64,000 nt of DNA from Methylobacterium fujisawaense (GCF_014138435.1 NZ_JACJIM010000001.1:310001-374000), one strand, 5' to 3'; numbered from the stretch's first letter, positions 8,590 through 18,013 are shown. Translations and numbers: made by a program. The notes: generated by a model from the letters alone, not told the origin.

Positions 8590-9984
8590 TCACAGGACGC
8601 CGACGGGCCGCGCCGGCCTCGGATGCCGGGCCAGCGTCCGAAAGGCCGAGACCGACCAGACCAGCGTGGCCACCTCGGAGGACAGCAGGCCGACGAGCGC
8701 CGTGGCGGGAGGCATCAGCAGCAGCAGCACCGGCACCATCACGGCCATGCCGAGGGCGGCGCTCGCCACCGCACCCGCCGTGATGGTCCGGAACGCCGCG
8801 GAGGCCTCCAGATAGGCCCGCGGGATCGCGTAGAGCAGCGACACGGTCACCACCGCCCAGACGCCGAGCCCGATCCAGCCCATCGGCTGGTCGGCGAACC
8901 GCCCCTTGAACAGGATGTCCTCGATCAGCGGCAGGGCGGCCGCCATCAGCGCTCCATAGGCGAGACAGGCGCTGCCGAGCAGGATCCCGTTGCGGATGAC
9001 GAGCCGGCGTGCGGCGTCGACCTGCCCGGCCGCGAGCAGCCGGCTGATCTCCGGCAGGATCATGTTCAGCAGCGCGCTCGCCGGGATGCGCAGCGGCGCA
9101 TAGAGCACGATCGTGGCGGCGATCGGCGCGTAGGCGGCAGGCCCGGCCAGGAGCGCCAGCAGCAGGGTCAGCCCCTGCCCCTGCACGGTCAGGCTGGTGA
9201 CGCCGGCCAGAGACCAAGCGAGGGTCCGCCAGATCGCCCGGTAGCGCGCCCGTGCCCGCGCGTGGAGGGAGAAGCGGATCCGCTCGCGGAGTGCCCCGTA
9301 CGCCACGGCGATCGCGATCGCGTGGGCGAGTGCGATCGCCGCGAAGGCCCGATCCAGGAGCGCCGTGCCCTCGCCGTTCAGCCAGCGGGCGACCAGGAGA
9401 CCGCCGCAGACCGCGTAGACCAGATCGCTCAGGCCGGCGATCCGGGGACGGCCGCGGGCGAGAAGCACGATCCGCAGATAGCTGCGGAAGGCGTAGAGGC
9501 CCACGAAGGCTCCCGCCGCGAGCGCGCCGAGGCCGATCACCGGGATCAGCACCAAGCCGACGCCGGTCGCCATGACGCCCGAGACGAGCACCGCCCCCGA
9601 GCCGAACATCACGTCGTAGCCGAGCGCCGCGGGCCGCCCCAGGCTCCGGGCGACGTGGATCGTCGCCGGGACCGCGACCAGGGCCCGGATATAGGTGATG
9701 CCGACCGCACCGACCGCGAAGACGATGGCGAACAAGCCGTAATCGTGCGCGCCGAGTTCGCGCACCAGCAGGATGTTCAGGAGGAAGTGGAACAGGCTCT
9801 GGATCAGTTCGCCTGACAGGATCACGGCGAACCGCCCGGAGAGGACGGCGCGCATCGGTCCGGGCAGGCGGCGACGGCCGGGACCCGGGATCCGGAGCCA
9901 ATCACCGGGACGCGGCATCGAATCGGGCATGTGGGTGTGGACAGTCTCCGTATGGGCGCGCCGACGGTGTTCCGGCACCGTCAT
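8590..9984 (-). CDS. Wzx-type polysaccharide flippase (MATE/MVF-like)
   Basis: 464-aa membrane protein with about 12-14 hydrophobic helices of the polysaccharide transporter (PST/Wzx) family. The family-typical opening segment is VILSGELIQSLFHFLLNILLVREL, broken here as VILSGELIQSL and LLNILLVREL, with GAHDYGLFAIVF following. It should flip the undecaprenyl-linked repeat unit to the periplasm for the Wzy-like polymerase encoded at 2132. The start is uncertain: ATGs at 9984 and 9930 both lack a strong ribosome site. The frame is open to 10578, but that extension is antisense-frame shadow of the aminotransferase gene and is not used. Confidence 0.82.
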   Translation of the reverse strand: MTVPEHRRRAHTETVHTHMPDSMPRPGDWLRIPGPGRRRLPGPMRAVLSGRFAVILSGELIQSLFHFLLNILLVRELGAHDYGLFAIVFAVGAVGITYIRALVAVPATIHVARSLGRPAALGYDVMFGSGAVLVSGVMATGVGLVLIPVIGLGALAAGAFVGLYAFRSYLRIVLLARGRPRIAGLSDLVYAVCGGLLVARWLNGEGTALLDRAFAAIALAHAIAIAVAYGALRERIRFSLHARARARYRAIWRTLAWSLAGVTSLTVQGQGLTLLLALLAGPAAYAPIAATIVLYAPLRIPASALLNMILPEISRLLAAGQVDAARRLVIRNGILLGSACLAYGALMAAALPLIEDILFKGRFADQPMGWIGLGVWAVVTVSLLYAIPRAYLEASAAFRTITAGAVASAALGMAVMVPVLLLLMPPATALVGLLSSEVATLVWSVSAFRTLARHPRPARPVGVL

Positions 9985-10061
9985 CGAGAGCCGGCCGGTG
10001 GCGCAGCATCCGCATTCCTCCGGCTCTGCGCACGCGTCGAAGGATCCGCGCCCGATCGGTC

Positions 10062-11204
10062 TCAGATGACGCCCTGGCACGCGGCGCGCAGTGCGGCAAT
10101 GCAGCGCGTGAGATCGTCGTCGTTCGCCCAGACATGCGGGCTGATGCGCAGGGCGCCGGAGCGCTCGCTGACGAAGACCTTGTCCTGGTGCAGGCGCCCG
10201 ACGAGATCGGTCGGCATCCCCGCAGGCGGCCGCAATCCCAGGATGTGCGGTGCCCGCAAGGCCGCCGGCATCGGCGTCAGGCCGAACGCGGCGACCCCGT
10301 TCGCCAAGCGGTCTGTCAGCCCGCGCAGGCGGGCGGCGATGGCCGGCACGCGCCATTCGGCGATCAGCTCCAGCCCGGCTACGGCCATGGACAACGCCAC
10401 CGGATCGTAGAGTTCGCCCCGGTCGTAGCGGCGTGCGCCGACGGCCGGCGGCCGGTTGCCGACATTCTCCTCGATGGCCGCCCCGTCCTGCCGGTGCGGC
10501 GCCGCGTACAGGAAGGCGAGGCCATAGGGACCGAGGGTCCATTTGTAGGTGGGGAAGGCCAGGAAATCGGGGCGCCACCGGGCGACGCTCACCGGAACGG
10601 CGCCCACGGCCTGCGTCGCGTCGATCACCAGGGCCGCGCCCGCCGCATGGACCAGGGGGGCGAGACGGTCGAGGTCGATCAGGCTGCCATCGGTCCAGTG
10701 CAGCGGGGTCAGGGTGGCGAGGGCGAGCGGCGCGGCACCCGGCCGCGTGATCGCGGCCGCGATGGCTTCGGTCCAGTCTCCGTCCGAAGGGCGCGGGATC
10801 TCCTCAACCACGAGGCCCTGTCGCTCGGCCAGGCGGTCGAAGGCGAAACGCAGGGACGGAAACTCGTCGGCCACGCGCAGCAGGCGCCCGCCCGGTCTCA
10901 AAGTCAGGTTGTGCGCGGCCACCGCCATGGCGTGGCTGACCGCGCCGACGATCGCGATATCGTCCGCGCCGGCCCCGATCAGCCGGGCGGCCGCTGCGCG
11001 CGCCCGCTCGGCCCAAGCCGGGACCACCGCGCGGGGATGGTCCCAGGGTCGGCTCTTGACCAGAATTCCCGCTTCGCCCGCCTCGCGCACGGCCCGCGGA
11101 AGCGGCGACCACGCCGCCGCGTCGAGATAGCAGATGTCGGCAGGCATCTCGAACAGGTGGCGCTGGCAGGGAAGCGCGACAGAGACGGATTCGGGAAACG
11201 CCAT
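10062..11204 (-). CDS. PLP-dependent aminotransferase class V (cysteine desulfurase-like fold)
   Basis: 380-aa fold-type I PLP enzyme. The cofactor aspartate region is ALVIDATQAVGA, and the Schiff-base lysine lies in FPTYKWTLGPYG. The opening ICYLDAAAWSPLP is the usual substrate-pocket start of the class V family. It lacks the catalytic cysteine loop expected of genuine IscS/SufS desulfurases, so an aminotransferase or lyase role is more likely. It sits 77 bp upstream of the flippase on the same strand. It may supply an amino sugar precursor for the polysaccharide, or be unrelated metabolism; I cannot decide. Confidence 0.8.
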   Translation of the reverse strand: MAFPESVSVALPCQRHLFEMPADICYLDAAAWSPLPRAVREAGEAGILVKSRPWDHPRAVVPAWAERARAAAARLIGAGADDIAIVGAVSHAMAVAAHNLTLRPGGRLLRVADEFPSLRFAFDRLAERQGLVVEEIPRPSDGDWTEAIAAAITRPGAAPLALATLTPLHWTDGSLIDLDRLAPLVHAAGAALVIDATQAVGAVPVSVARWRPDFLAFPTYKWTLGPYGLAFLYAAPHRQDGAAIEENVGNRPPAVGARRYDRGELYDPVALSMAVAGLELIAEWRVPAIAARLRGLTDRLANGVAAFGLTPMPAALRAPHILGLRPPAGMPTDLVGRLHQDKVFVSERSGALRISPHVWANDDDLTRCIAALRAACQGVI

Positions 11205-11347
11205 GATGCGCGGGAGCCTAGAGGATCTGACCTGTCGGGACCAAGGCCCGGGCTTGATCGCGCGGCGCCGATGCCGCAAGGCGACTCGTCCCAGCCCGCG
11301 AGGCCGCCTGTGCCGACCCGCCCGCCCCCGTCTGAGCCCGCAGCGCC

Positions 11348-12598
11348 ATGGGCCGCCTGAGCCCCGACTGCTTCGACGCCGCACCCGCGCCGATGCGGGT
11401 CGCCGACGCGGTGGCGCTGATCCGGGCGCGGCTTCCGGTCCTGTCCGGAATCGAGACGGTTCCGCTCGCGGGTGCGGATGGCCGGGTCCTCGCGGAGAAC
11501 CTGATCGCGCCGCTCGATCTGCCCCCCTTCGACAACGCCGCGGTGGACGGCTACGCCCTGCGGGCCGGCGATCTCGCGGTCGAGGGCGAAACGCGCCTGC
11601 CCATCGGCGGACGCGTGCCGGCCGGCCATCCGGCCGCCGATCCGGATCCGGGCGCGGTGGTTCGGATCTTCACCGGGGCGCCGATGCCTCCGGGGACCGA
11701 CACCGTCGCCATGCAGGAGGACGTGCGGATCGAGGGCGGTACCGTTGTCCTGCCCGAGGGCCTGCTACCGGGCTCCAACCGGCGGCGGGCCGGCGAGGAC
11801 GTCGCCCGCGGCAGCATCGTGATCCGCGCCGGGACCCGCCTCGGGCCGCAGCACATCGCGCTCGCCGCCGCCTGCGGCATGCCCGCGCTGCCCCTGCGGA
11901 AGCCCCTGACGGTCGCGTTGTTCTCCACCGGTGACGAGCTGACGCCGCCCGGCCAGCCGCTGTCGCCGGCCGGCATTTTCGACGCCAACCGGCCGATGCT
12001 CGCCGCGCTCCTGAAACGGCTCGGCACCAACCCGGTCGATCTCGGCATCCTGCGCGACGAGCCGGGGCCTCTGCGGGCGCGCATCGCGGGCGCCGCCGCG
12101 TCCCACGACCTGATCCTGACATCGGGGGGCGTCTCCGTCGGCGAGGAGGATCACGTCCGCGCCGCGGTCGAGGCTTCGGGCGCGCTGACCTTCTGGCGGC
12201 TGGCGATCAAGCCCGGTCGCCCGGTGGCACTCGGAACCGTGGCCGGCACGCCCTTCATCGGCCTGCCGGGCAATCCGGCCGCTGCCTACGTGACCGCCCT
12301 TGCGGTGCTGCGTCCCCTGGTCCTGCATCTCTCCGGGGCACACGACACGGCGCCCGAGATGGCGGTCCGCAGCGGCTTCGCCCGCGAGAAGCGTCCCGGG
12401 CGGCGCGAATATCTGCGCGTCTGCCTGCGCGCCGGCCCGGACGGTCTGCCTGAGGCCGTGCCGGCGCCCGGCGGAGCTCTGTCGGGCCTTGCGGGAAGCG
12501 ACGGGCTGGTCGAACTCGCCGAGGATCTGACCGCGATCCGCGTGGGCGACGCCCTGCCCTATCGGCCGCACGGGGCGTTCGGCGGAGACACCCGCTGA
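11348..12598 (+). CDS. moeA: Molybdopterin molybdenumtransferase MoeA
   Basis: 416-aa MoeA, which inserts molybdate into adenylated molybdopterin in the last step of molybdenum cofactor synthesis. Signature sequences are present: PPFDNAAVDGYAL near residue 60, the GANRRRAGED-like loop as GSNRRRAGEDV (about 140), the catalytic domain motif STGDEL (about 195), and TSGGVSVGEEDH (about 260), followed by KPGRPVALGT. Length and domain order (I-IV) are normal. It is monocistronic or co-transcribed with ispE 66 bp downstream; no other moa/mob genes are in the window. Confidence 0.95.
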   Translation: MGRLSPDCFDAAPAPMRVADAVALIRARLPVLSGIETVPLAGADGRVLAENLIAPLDLPPFDNAAVDGYALRAGDLAVEGETRLPIGGRVPAGHPAADPDPGAVVRIFTGAPMPPGTDTVAMQEDVRIEGGTVVLPEGLLPGSNRRRAGEDVARGSIVIRAGTRLGPQHIALAAACGMPALPLRKPLTVALFSTGDELTPPGQPLSPAGIFDANRPMLAALLKRLGTNPVDLGILRDEPGPLRARIAGAAASHDLILTSGGVSVGEEDHVRAAVEASGALTFWRLAIKPGRPVALGTVAGTPFIGLPGNPAAAYVTALAVLRPLVLHLSGAHDTAPEMAVRSGFAREKRPGRREYLRVCLRAGPDGLPEAVPAPGGALSGLAGSDGLVELAEDLTAIRVGDALPYRPHGAFGGDTR

Positions 12599-12664
12599 GC
12601 TGTTGTTCTGGTCCGCGAGGCTGTAGAGCCTCGGGACAAACCGCCACGACCCGACCGAGACCCC

Positions 12665-13537
12665 GTGCCCCTTCTCGCCGATCGCGCCCCCGCCAAGGTC
12701 AACCTGACGCTCCACGTCCTCGGCCGCCGCGTCGGCGACGGCTACCACGTGCTTGAGAGCCTCGTCGCCTTCGCGGGGACTGCCGACCGCCTGACGCTGG
12801 ATCCCGCTGCCCCGCTGGGCCTGACCGTCAGCGGGCCCACCGCCGGCCCGGCCGGTCCCACGGACGACAACCTCGTCCTCCGGGCCGCCCGGGGGCTCGC
12901 CGCGCGGGTGCCGGGGCTGCGCGTGGGCGCTTTCCATCTGGTGAAGCGCCTGCCGGTCGCGGCGGGGATCGGCGGCGGCTCCTCCGACGCCGCCGCGGCC
13001 CTGCGGCTGCTGGCGCGCCTCAACGGGCTGTCCCTCGACCACGAGGCCGTCGGCGCGGTGGCGCGCGAGACCGGCGCCGACGTGCCGGTCTGCCTCGTCC
13101 CGCGGGCCCGGATGATGCGCGGGGCCGGCGAGGAGATCGGCCCGGCCCTCGGGCTCGCGCCGCTGCCCGCGGTGCTGATCAATCCCGGCGTTCCGGTGCC
13201 CACCGCACCGGTCTTCAAGGCGCTGGGCCTCGCCGCCGGCCAGGATCTCCCGGGCGCGCCGCATCCGACGATCCCGCAAGACATGGCGACCGGCGCGCTG
13301 CTGGAAGCCCTGGCCGGGGCCCGCAACGATCTGGAGGCGCCGGCTCTGACCGTGGCGCCGGTGATCGGCGACGCGCTCAAGGCCCTCCGCGGCCAGGGCT
13401 GCCGCCTCGCGCGGATGTCGGGCTCGGGTGCGACCGTGTTCGCGCTGTTCGCCGACCGTCGCGCGGCCGTGCGGGCCGCCGCAGCCCTGCGCACCGCCCA
13501 CCCTGCATGGTGGGTCGCACCGACCTTCCTGCGCTGA
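12665..13537 (+). CDS. ispE: 4-diphosphocytidyl-2-C-methyl-D-erythritol kinase
   Basis: 290-aa GHMP kinase of the MEP isoprenoid pathway, phosphorylating CDP-methylerythritol. The substrate motif [11 protein letters not shown] opens the protein, the ATP-binding glycine loop [15 protein letters not shown] is at about residues 97-111, and the third GHMP motif [13 protein letters not shown] is near the C-terminus. GTG at 12665 is the start that places APAKVN at the normal position. A polyprenyl diphosphate synthase that uses products of the pathway is encoded 3 kb away. Confidence 0.95.
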   Translation: MPLLADRAPAKVNLTLHVLGRRVGDGYHVLESLVAFAGTADRLTLDPAAPLGLTVSGPTAGPAGPTDDNLVLRAARGLAARVPGLRVGAFHLVKRLPVAAGIGGGSSDAAAALRLLARLNGLSLDHEAVGAVARETGADVPVCLVPRARMMRGAGEEIGPALGLAPLPAVLINPGVPVPTAPVFKALGLAAGQDLPGAPHPTIPQDMATGALLEALAGARNDLEAPALTVAPVIGDALKALRGQGCRLARMSGSGATVFALFADRRAAVRAAAALRTAHPAWWVAPTFLR

Positions 13538-13556
13538 GCCAACCCGCGGCAGGCGT

Positions 13557-14039
13557 TCAGGCCGGCTCCGCCGCGTAGACCGTCACGACCCCGTTCCCCT
13601 CCGGCACCATCACGCGCCAGCGGCTTGCCCGCGGCAGGTCGCCGGGATCCATCGCGCTGACCCGGCCGCTCCCGACATCGAAGGCGGCCAGCCGGCCGTC
13701 CCTGTCGCAGCCGCACAGATACGCGCGGCCGTCACCGAGATGGAGCGCAGCCGGAGCGAGGGCGGCGTGGCCGACGGCGATGTCCGCGAGGGCACCGCTG
13801 GGCGCCAGGAAAGCGCCCCGCAGCGCCAGCACGTCGGCGTCGGGGGCGATCTCAGAGACGATCCGCAGGTGGCCGTCGGCCTCGTGACGCCGGTTCAGCA
13901 GCAGGGCCTCCCGCCGTCCGTCACGCAGGACGACGAGGGCGAGATCAGGCCCGTCCGGGCCGGCGATCAGGTAGCAGCTGCCCGGCCCGAGCTGGTCGAG
14001 GCGGGTGGTCCGGCCAGGAAGGCGCGGCTCCATGGTCAT
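13557..14039 (-). CDS. Hypothetical protein coupled to the ClC gene
   Basis: 160-aa protein I do not recognise. It is rich in short beta-type segments (LALVVLRDGRREALLLN, YLCGCDRDGRLAAFDVGSGRV), has no signal peptide or membrane helix, and could be a small beta-propeller-like or beta-barrel sensor fold; this is only a guess. Its ATG overlaps the stop of the ClC transporter gene (ATGA), which argues that it is a real gene translated from the same mRNA. A second ATG lies two codons later. It may modulate the transporter, but no sequence evidence proves it. Confidence 0.65.
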   Translation of the reverse strand: MTMEPRLPGRTTRLDQLGPGSCYLIAGPDGPDLALVVLRDGRREALLLNRRHEADGHLRIVSEIAPDADVLALRGAFLAPSGALADIAVGHAALAPAALHLGDGRAYLCGCDRDGRLAAFDVGSGRVSAMDPGDLPRASRWRVMVPEGNGVVTVYAAEPA

Positions 14040-15853
14040 GCCTCCATCCGTGCGCGCCGCTCACCCCGCCCCTTCCGGTAGAACGCGCGGCGCTCGGCTT
14101 CGGCCCGCACCACGGTGGCGCGCACCTGAAGCAGGTCCTTGCGGGTCAGGAGCCCGACGAGGCTGCCGGTCTGCGGATCGGTGACCGGCAGGCGGCCCTG
14201 CCCGGCCGACAGCATCACGTCGAGGGCGTGCGAGACCACGTCGCCCGGATGGACGACGGCCAGATCGGCGTCGGAGACGCGCTCGCCGAGGGTGCCCGCC
14301 TCCGTCTCACCCTCGCGCACTTCGAGGGTCCAGCGCAGGGCGTCTTTGCGCGAGACGAGGCCCACCGGCCGACCCGCGCCGTCGACCACCGGGTAGGCGT
14401 GGTGGAGGCCGGTCTCGATGGCGGCGAGAGCCTCGGCCAGGGGCAGGTCCGCGTCCAGGGTCTCGACGGTGCGGGTCATCACCGCCTCGACCCGGGCCAG
14501 ATCGTAGGGATCGATCCCGTATTCCCGGGTGACGTGCTGCCCGCGCCGGGCGATCTTCTCGGTCAGGATCGAGCGCTTGAGGAGGAGCACGGTCACCGCG
14601 TAGGCCGCCATGGTGGCGGCGAGCAGGGGCGCCAGGGCGGCGACGTCGCCGGTCACCTCGACGGCGAAGACGACGCCGGTGAGGGGCGCCGGCAGCGTGC
14701 CGCCGAGCATCGCCGCCATGCCGAGCAGCGCCCAGAAGCCGTGGGCGCCGGGCAGGAGCAGGCCGATCAGCCAGCCGACGGCGCCGCCAAGGATCAGCAG
14801 CGGCGCGAGCACGCCTCCGGACGTGCCCGACGACAGGGCGGCGAGCCAGATCACCGCCTTCACCCCCAGGATCAGCACCACGGCGCTCGCCAGCATGTGG
14901 CCGGAGAGCAGGTCGTGGATCACGTCGTAGCCGACGCCGAGCGCCCGGGGCTCCGCGAGGCCGCCCAGGCCGACCACGACGGCGCCGAGGGCGGGCCACC
15001 ACATCCAGTGGATGGGAAGCCGCCCGAACCCGTCCTCCAGCGCGTAGAGTGCCCGGGTCAGCGCGCCGGAGATCAGGCCGCAGGCGACGCCGAGCAGCGC
15101 GCAGGCGGGAAGCCCCCACCAGGGCAGGGCCGGATTGTCGGCGAAGGGAAACAGCGGGCCGGCGCCGAACAGGGCCGGCCGCCAGCAGGCCGCCGTGACC
15201 GCCCCGACGGTCACCGGGACGAGGCTCCGCGGCCGCCACTCGAACAGCAGGACTTCGACGGCGAGCAGCACGGCCGCCACGGGCGTCCCGAAGATGGCGG
15301 TCATGCCCGCCGCCGCGCCCGCCACCAGCAGGGTCTTCCGCTCGGCGGCGCTGAGATGGAAGAACTGGGCGAAGAGCGAGCCGACCGCGCCGCCCGTCAC
15401 GATGATCGGCCCCTCGGCGCCGAACGGGCCGCCGGTGCCGATCGCCACCGCCGAGGAGAGCGGCTTGAGCACGGCCACCTTGGGCGACATCCGGCTCCCG
15501 CCGATCAGGATCGCCTCCATCGCCTCCGGGATCCCGTGGCCGCGGATCTTCTCCGAGCCGTAGCGCGCCATGGCGCCGACGATCAGCGCCCCGATCACCG
15601 GGATCGCCACCATCCAGGGCCCCGGCGTCGCGCCGGCCAGGGAGGTCAGAGCGGTATCGAAGCGGCCATACCACGCGAGATTGGTCACAAGGCCGATGAG
15701 CGTGAGCAGGATCCAGGCGGTGACGCTCGCGGCCGTGCCGGTGACGACAGCCATGCCGGCCAGCGTCAGGACCCGCCGATCAGCGCTGAAATCCCGCAGC
15801 GCACGGCGCAACGGCCTCTCACCCCCGCGCTCCCCTTCCTCCCCGCCGATCAT
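14036..15853 (-). CDS. ClC family chloride transporter with C-terminal CBS pair
   Basis: 605-aa ClC protein. The three selectivity loops are GHGIPEA, GAEGPIIVTGG (containing the gating glutamate) and GTSGGVLAPLL. Two CBS domains fill roughly residues 450-590. By my alignment the position of the internal proton glutamate (E203 of the E. coli exchanger) is a valine in LLAVEVLLFE, so proton coupling may be altered. The gene is divergent from a MarR regulator with a 21-bp inverted repeat between them, and it is coupled to a small downstream gene. Anion (chloride, possibly fluoride or nitrate) specificity is not readable. Confidence 0.93.
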   Translation of the reverse strand: MIGGEEGERGGERPLRRALRDFSADRRVLTLAGMAVVTGTAASVTAWILLTLIGLVTNLAWYGRFDTALTSLAGATPGPWMVAIPVIGALIVGAMARYGSEKIRGHGIPEAMEAILIGGSRMSPKVAVLKPLSSAVAIGTGGPFGAEGPIIVTGGAVGSLFAQFFHLSAAERKTLLVAGAAAGMTAIFGTPVAAVLLAVEVLLFEWRPRSLVPVTVGAVTAACWRPALFGAGPLFPFADNPALPWWGLPACALLGVACGLISGALTRALYALEDGFGRLPIHWMWWPALGAVVVGLGGLAEPRALGVGYDVIHDLLSGHMLASAVVLILGVKAVIWLAALSSGTSGGVLAPLLILGGAVGWLIGLLLPGAHGFWALLGMAAMLGGTLPAPLTGVVFAVEVTGDVAALAPLLAATMAAYAVTVLLLKRSILTEKIARRGQHVTREYGIDPYDLARVEAVMTRTVETLDADLPLAEALAAIETGLHHAYPVVDGAGRPVGLVSRKDALRWTLEVREGETEAGTLGERVSDADLAVVHPGDVVSHALDVMLSAGQGRLPVTDPQTGSLVGLLTRKDLLQVRATVVRAEAERRAFYRKGRGERRARMEA

Positions 15854-15880
15854 CCAGGCCTCCCTTCCTCACGACCGCAT

Positions 15881-15901
15881 TTATGTCGTGATCCGATATA
15901 A
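15881..15901. promoter_or_regulatory. Probable MarR operator: TTATGTCG-N5-CGATATAA
   Basis: Inverted repeat with 8-bp arms (7 of 8 matching) and a 5-bp spacer, in the divergent gap between the ClC gene and the MarR gene. Length and symmetry fit the 16-22 bp palindromes bound by MarR dimers. It lies 28 bp upstream of the ClC start, so a bound repressor would block ClC transcription and probably the MarR gene too. Assignment to this MarR protein is inference from position. Confidence 0.55.
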
Positions 15902-15990
15902 TCCACAACGGCACGGTCGTGGCGAGGCTGCACAAGCCTGTCGATCCGGGGCATCGTCGGCGGATCACAGGCCCCATCACGGAGGCGATC

Positions 15991-16419
15991 ATGGACACCG
16001 ACGCGTCCGGGACGGAGGCGCTGTCGCGGGAGCAATATGCGGCGCTCGCGGATTTCCGGTTCCGGCTCCGCCGCTTCCTGGCGTTCAGCGAGGCCGCGGC
16101 GGCCCGGGCGGGGCTGCCGCCACAGCAGCATCAGGCCCTGCTGACCCTGGCAGGCCATGTCGGACGCGCGCCCGCCACGGTCGGCCTTCTGGCCGAGCAG
16201 CTGCTGATCGCCCCGCACAGCGCGGCCGAACTGGTGTCCCGCATGGTGGAGGCCGGTCTGCTGACCAAGACACGCGCCGTGGAGGACCGGCGGCGGAGCG
16301 CGTTGTCGCTCACCCCCCGTGCCGAGGGCCTCCTGCAAAGCTTGACGGCCGCGCATCTGGACGAGCTGCGCAACCTCGCCCCCGCCCTCACCGACGCCCT
16401 CGGACCCGCGACGCGCTGA
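15991..16419 (+). CDS. MarR-family transcriptional regulator
   Basis: 142-aa winged-helix regulator. The recognition region LLIAPHSAAELVSRMVEAGLL and the wing TRAVEDRRRSALSLTPRAEGLL are typical of MarR. I chose the ATG at 15991, which has GGAGG seven bases upstream; a GTG at 15919 in frame adds 24 residues with no ribosome site. It is divergent from the ClC transporter and shares the palindrome at 15881. Members of this family usually repress their neighbour and release DNA on ligand binding; the ligand here is unknown. Confidence 0.88.
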   Translation: MDTDASGTEALSREQYAALADFRFRLRRFLAFSEAAAARAGLPPQQHQALLTLAGHVGRAPATVGLLAEQLLIAPHSAAELVSRMVEAGLLTKTRAVEDRRRSALSLTPRAEGLLQSLTAAHLDELRNLAPALTDALGPATR

Positions 16420-16600
16420 CGCGACCGGCGGCCGATGGGTCGTTCAATCGCAGGGGACCGGCATCACCGACCCGCCTGCGGGGACGGAGCGCGAGGGATA
16501 CCTTCGCGGCGGGCCGCGGTCCGATCAGCCCGGGGCGACGCGCTGCCGATCCGATGGTGGGGCGGTCTGGCTGTCGATGCGGGAGCCGTGAGGCCCCGCC

Positions 16601-17620
16601 TCAGCGCGCCCGCGCCACGCAGAACTCGACGGCCCCGAGGAGCGCCGCCTTGACGGGCCCGTCGGGGAAGATGTCGAGGGCGGTCCGGGCCTCTGCGCCG
16701 TAATGGTGGGCGCGGGCGACGGTCTCCTCCAGGGCGCCGTGGCGCTGCAGGAGGTCGAGGGCCGTTTCCAGATCGTCGGCGCCGATCTCGCCCTGCTGCA
16801 GGGTGCGGCGCCAGAAGCCGCGCTCGCCCTCGCTGGCGCGGCGGTAGGCCAGCACGATCGGCAGGGTGATCTTGCCCTCGCGGAAATCGTCGCCGACGTT
16901 CTTGCCGAGCTCGGCCGAGGTGCCGCCGTAATCGAGCACGTCGTCGATCAGCTGGAAGGCGATGCCGAGATTCATCCCGTAGGACCGGGCGGCCGCCTGC
17001 TCGGCCTCGGGCCGTCCGGCGAGCACCGGCCCGACCTCGCAGGCGGCGGCGAACAGCTCGGCGGTCTTGCCGCGGATCACCGCGAGGTAGGCGGCCTCGT
17101 CGGTCTCCAGGTTCTTGGCGTTGGTGAGCTGCATCACCTCGCCCTCGGCGATCACCGTGGCGGCGGCCGAGAGGATGTCGAGCGCCCGCAGGGAGCCGAC
17201 CTCCACCATCATCCGGAAGGCCTGGCCGAGCAGGAAGTCGCCGACCAGCACGGAGGCCTCGTTGCCCCACTTGATCCGGGCGGCGACGCGGCCGCGGCGC
17301 ATGTCGCTCTCGTCGACCACGTCGTCGTGGAGGAGCGTCGCGGTGTGCATGAACTCGACGCTGGCGGCGAGCTTCACGTCGCCGTCGGTCGCGCCCGCGT
17401 AGCCGCAGAGCTGGGCGCAGGCGAGCGTCAGGATCGGGCGCAGGCGCTTGCCGCCGGAGGCGATCAGGTGGTTGGCGACCTCGGGGATCATTGCCACGTC
17501 CGATCCCGTCCGCGACAGGATCGTGGTGTTGACCCGCGCCATGCCGTCGGCCACCAGCGCGACGAGGTCGTTGAGCCCCGCCTCCGCCTCGGGCTTCGGA
17601 TTCTCGATGGAGAGGGCCAT
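16601..17620 (-). CDS. Polyprenyl diphosphate synthase (octa/decaprenyl type)
   Basis: 339-aa long-chain trans-prenyltransferase that makes the ubiquinone side chain from farnesyl diphosphate and IPP. The first Asp-rich motif is LLHDDVVDESD and the second is LIDDVLDYGG; KRLRPILTL and LVGDFLLGQAF are other family landmarks. The ATG at 17620 places the normal N-terminus; the frame is open to 17680 without support. The chain length (C40 or C50) depends on residues before the first DDxxD and was not determined. It is divergent from a DUF2007/methyltransferase pair, an order seen in many Rhizobiales. Confidence 0.93.
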   Translation of the reverse strand: MALSIENPKPEAEAGLNDLVALVADGMARVNTTILSRTGSDVAMIPEVANHLIASGGKRLRPILTLACAQLCGYAGATDGDVKLAASVEFMHTATLLHDDVVDESDMRRGRVAARIKWGNEASVLVGDFLLGQAFRMMVEVGSLRALDILSAAATVIAEGEVMQLTNAKNLETDEAAYLAVIRGKTAELFAAACEVGPVLAGRPEAEQAAARSYGMNLGIAFQLIDDVLDYGGTSAELGKNVGDDFREGKITLPIVLAYRRASEGERGFWRRTLQQGEIGADDLETALDLLQRHGALEETVARAHHYGAEARTALDIFPDGPVKAALLGAVEFCVARAR

Positions 17621-17788
17621 ACCCAAGATCCGTGACCTCCAGACCGGTCGCCCCTCAGGGGGCGGGCGATCCCTTCGCACGCGCCCCGCGGCGCCGCAAC
17701 ATCGTCGCCGTCCGGATATGGGGTGCCGCCAGCGCGGGGCTCACGCGACGAAACCGCCGATCCGAGCCCGCTTCGGAGCGAACACGCG

Positions 17789-18013
17789 ATGATCGAGCTG
17801 ATCCGGGCCAACGATGTCGTGCTGATCGGGTTCGCCCGATCGGTCCTCGAGGCGGCCGAGATCCCGGTCCTCGTCGCCGACAGCCACATGAGCCTGATGG
17901 AGGGATCGATCGGGGTCTTCGGCCAGCGCCTTCTCGTCCCGCGCGACCACGAGGCCCAGGCCCGCCGCCTGCTCACGGATGCCGGCATCGCCCACGAGCT
18001 GCGCCAACCGTGA
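17789..18013 (+). CDS. DUF2007 domain protein (putative signal-transducing protein)
   Basis: 74-aa protein matching the small DUF2007 family: MIELIRANDVVLIGFARSVL opens a ferredoxin-like fold, shown here as MIELIRANDVV and IGFARSVLEAA, with VADSHMSLMEGSIGV and RRLLVPRDHEAQARRLL-like helices after it. GGAGCG precedes the ATG; the longer frame from 17723 is unsupported. The stop overlaps the next gene (GTGA), so the pair is translationally coupled. Function of the family is unknown. Confidence 0.85.
   Translation: MIELIRANDVVLIGFARSVLEAAEIPVLVADSHMSLMEGSIGVFGQRLLVPRDHEAQARRLLTDAGIAHELRQP

Noticed and set aside
10062..10578. Upstream extension of the flippase gene
   Set aside because: It would overlap the aminotransferase in another frame and adds Arg-rich, motif-free residues.
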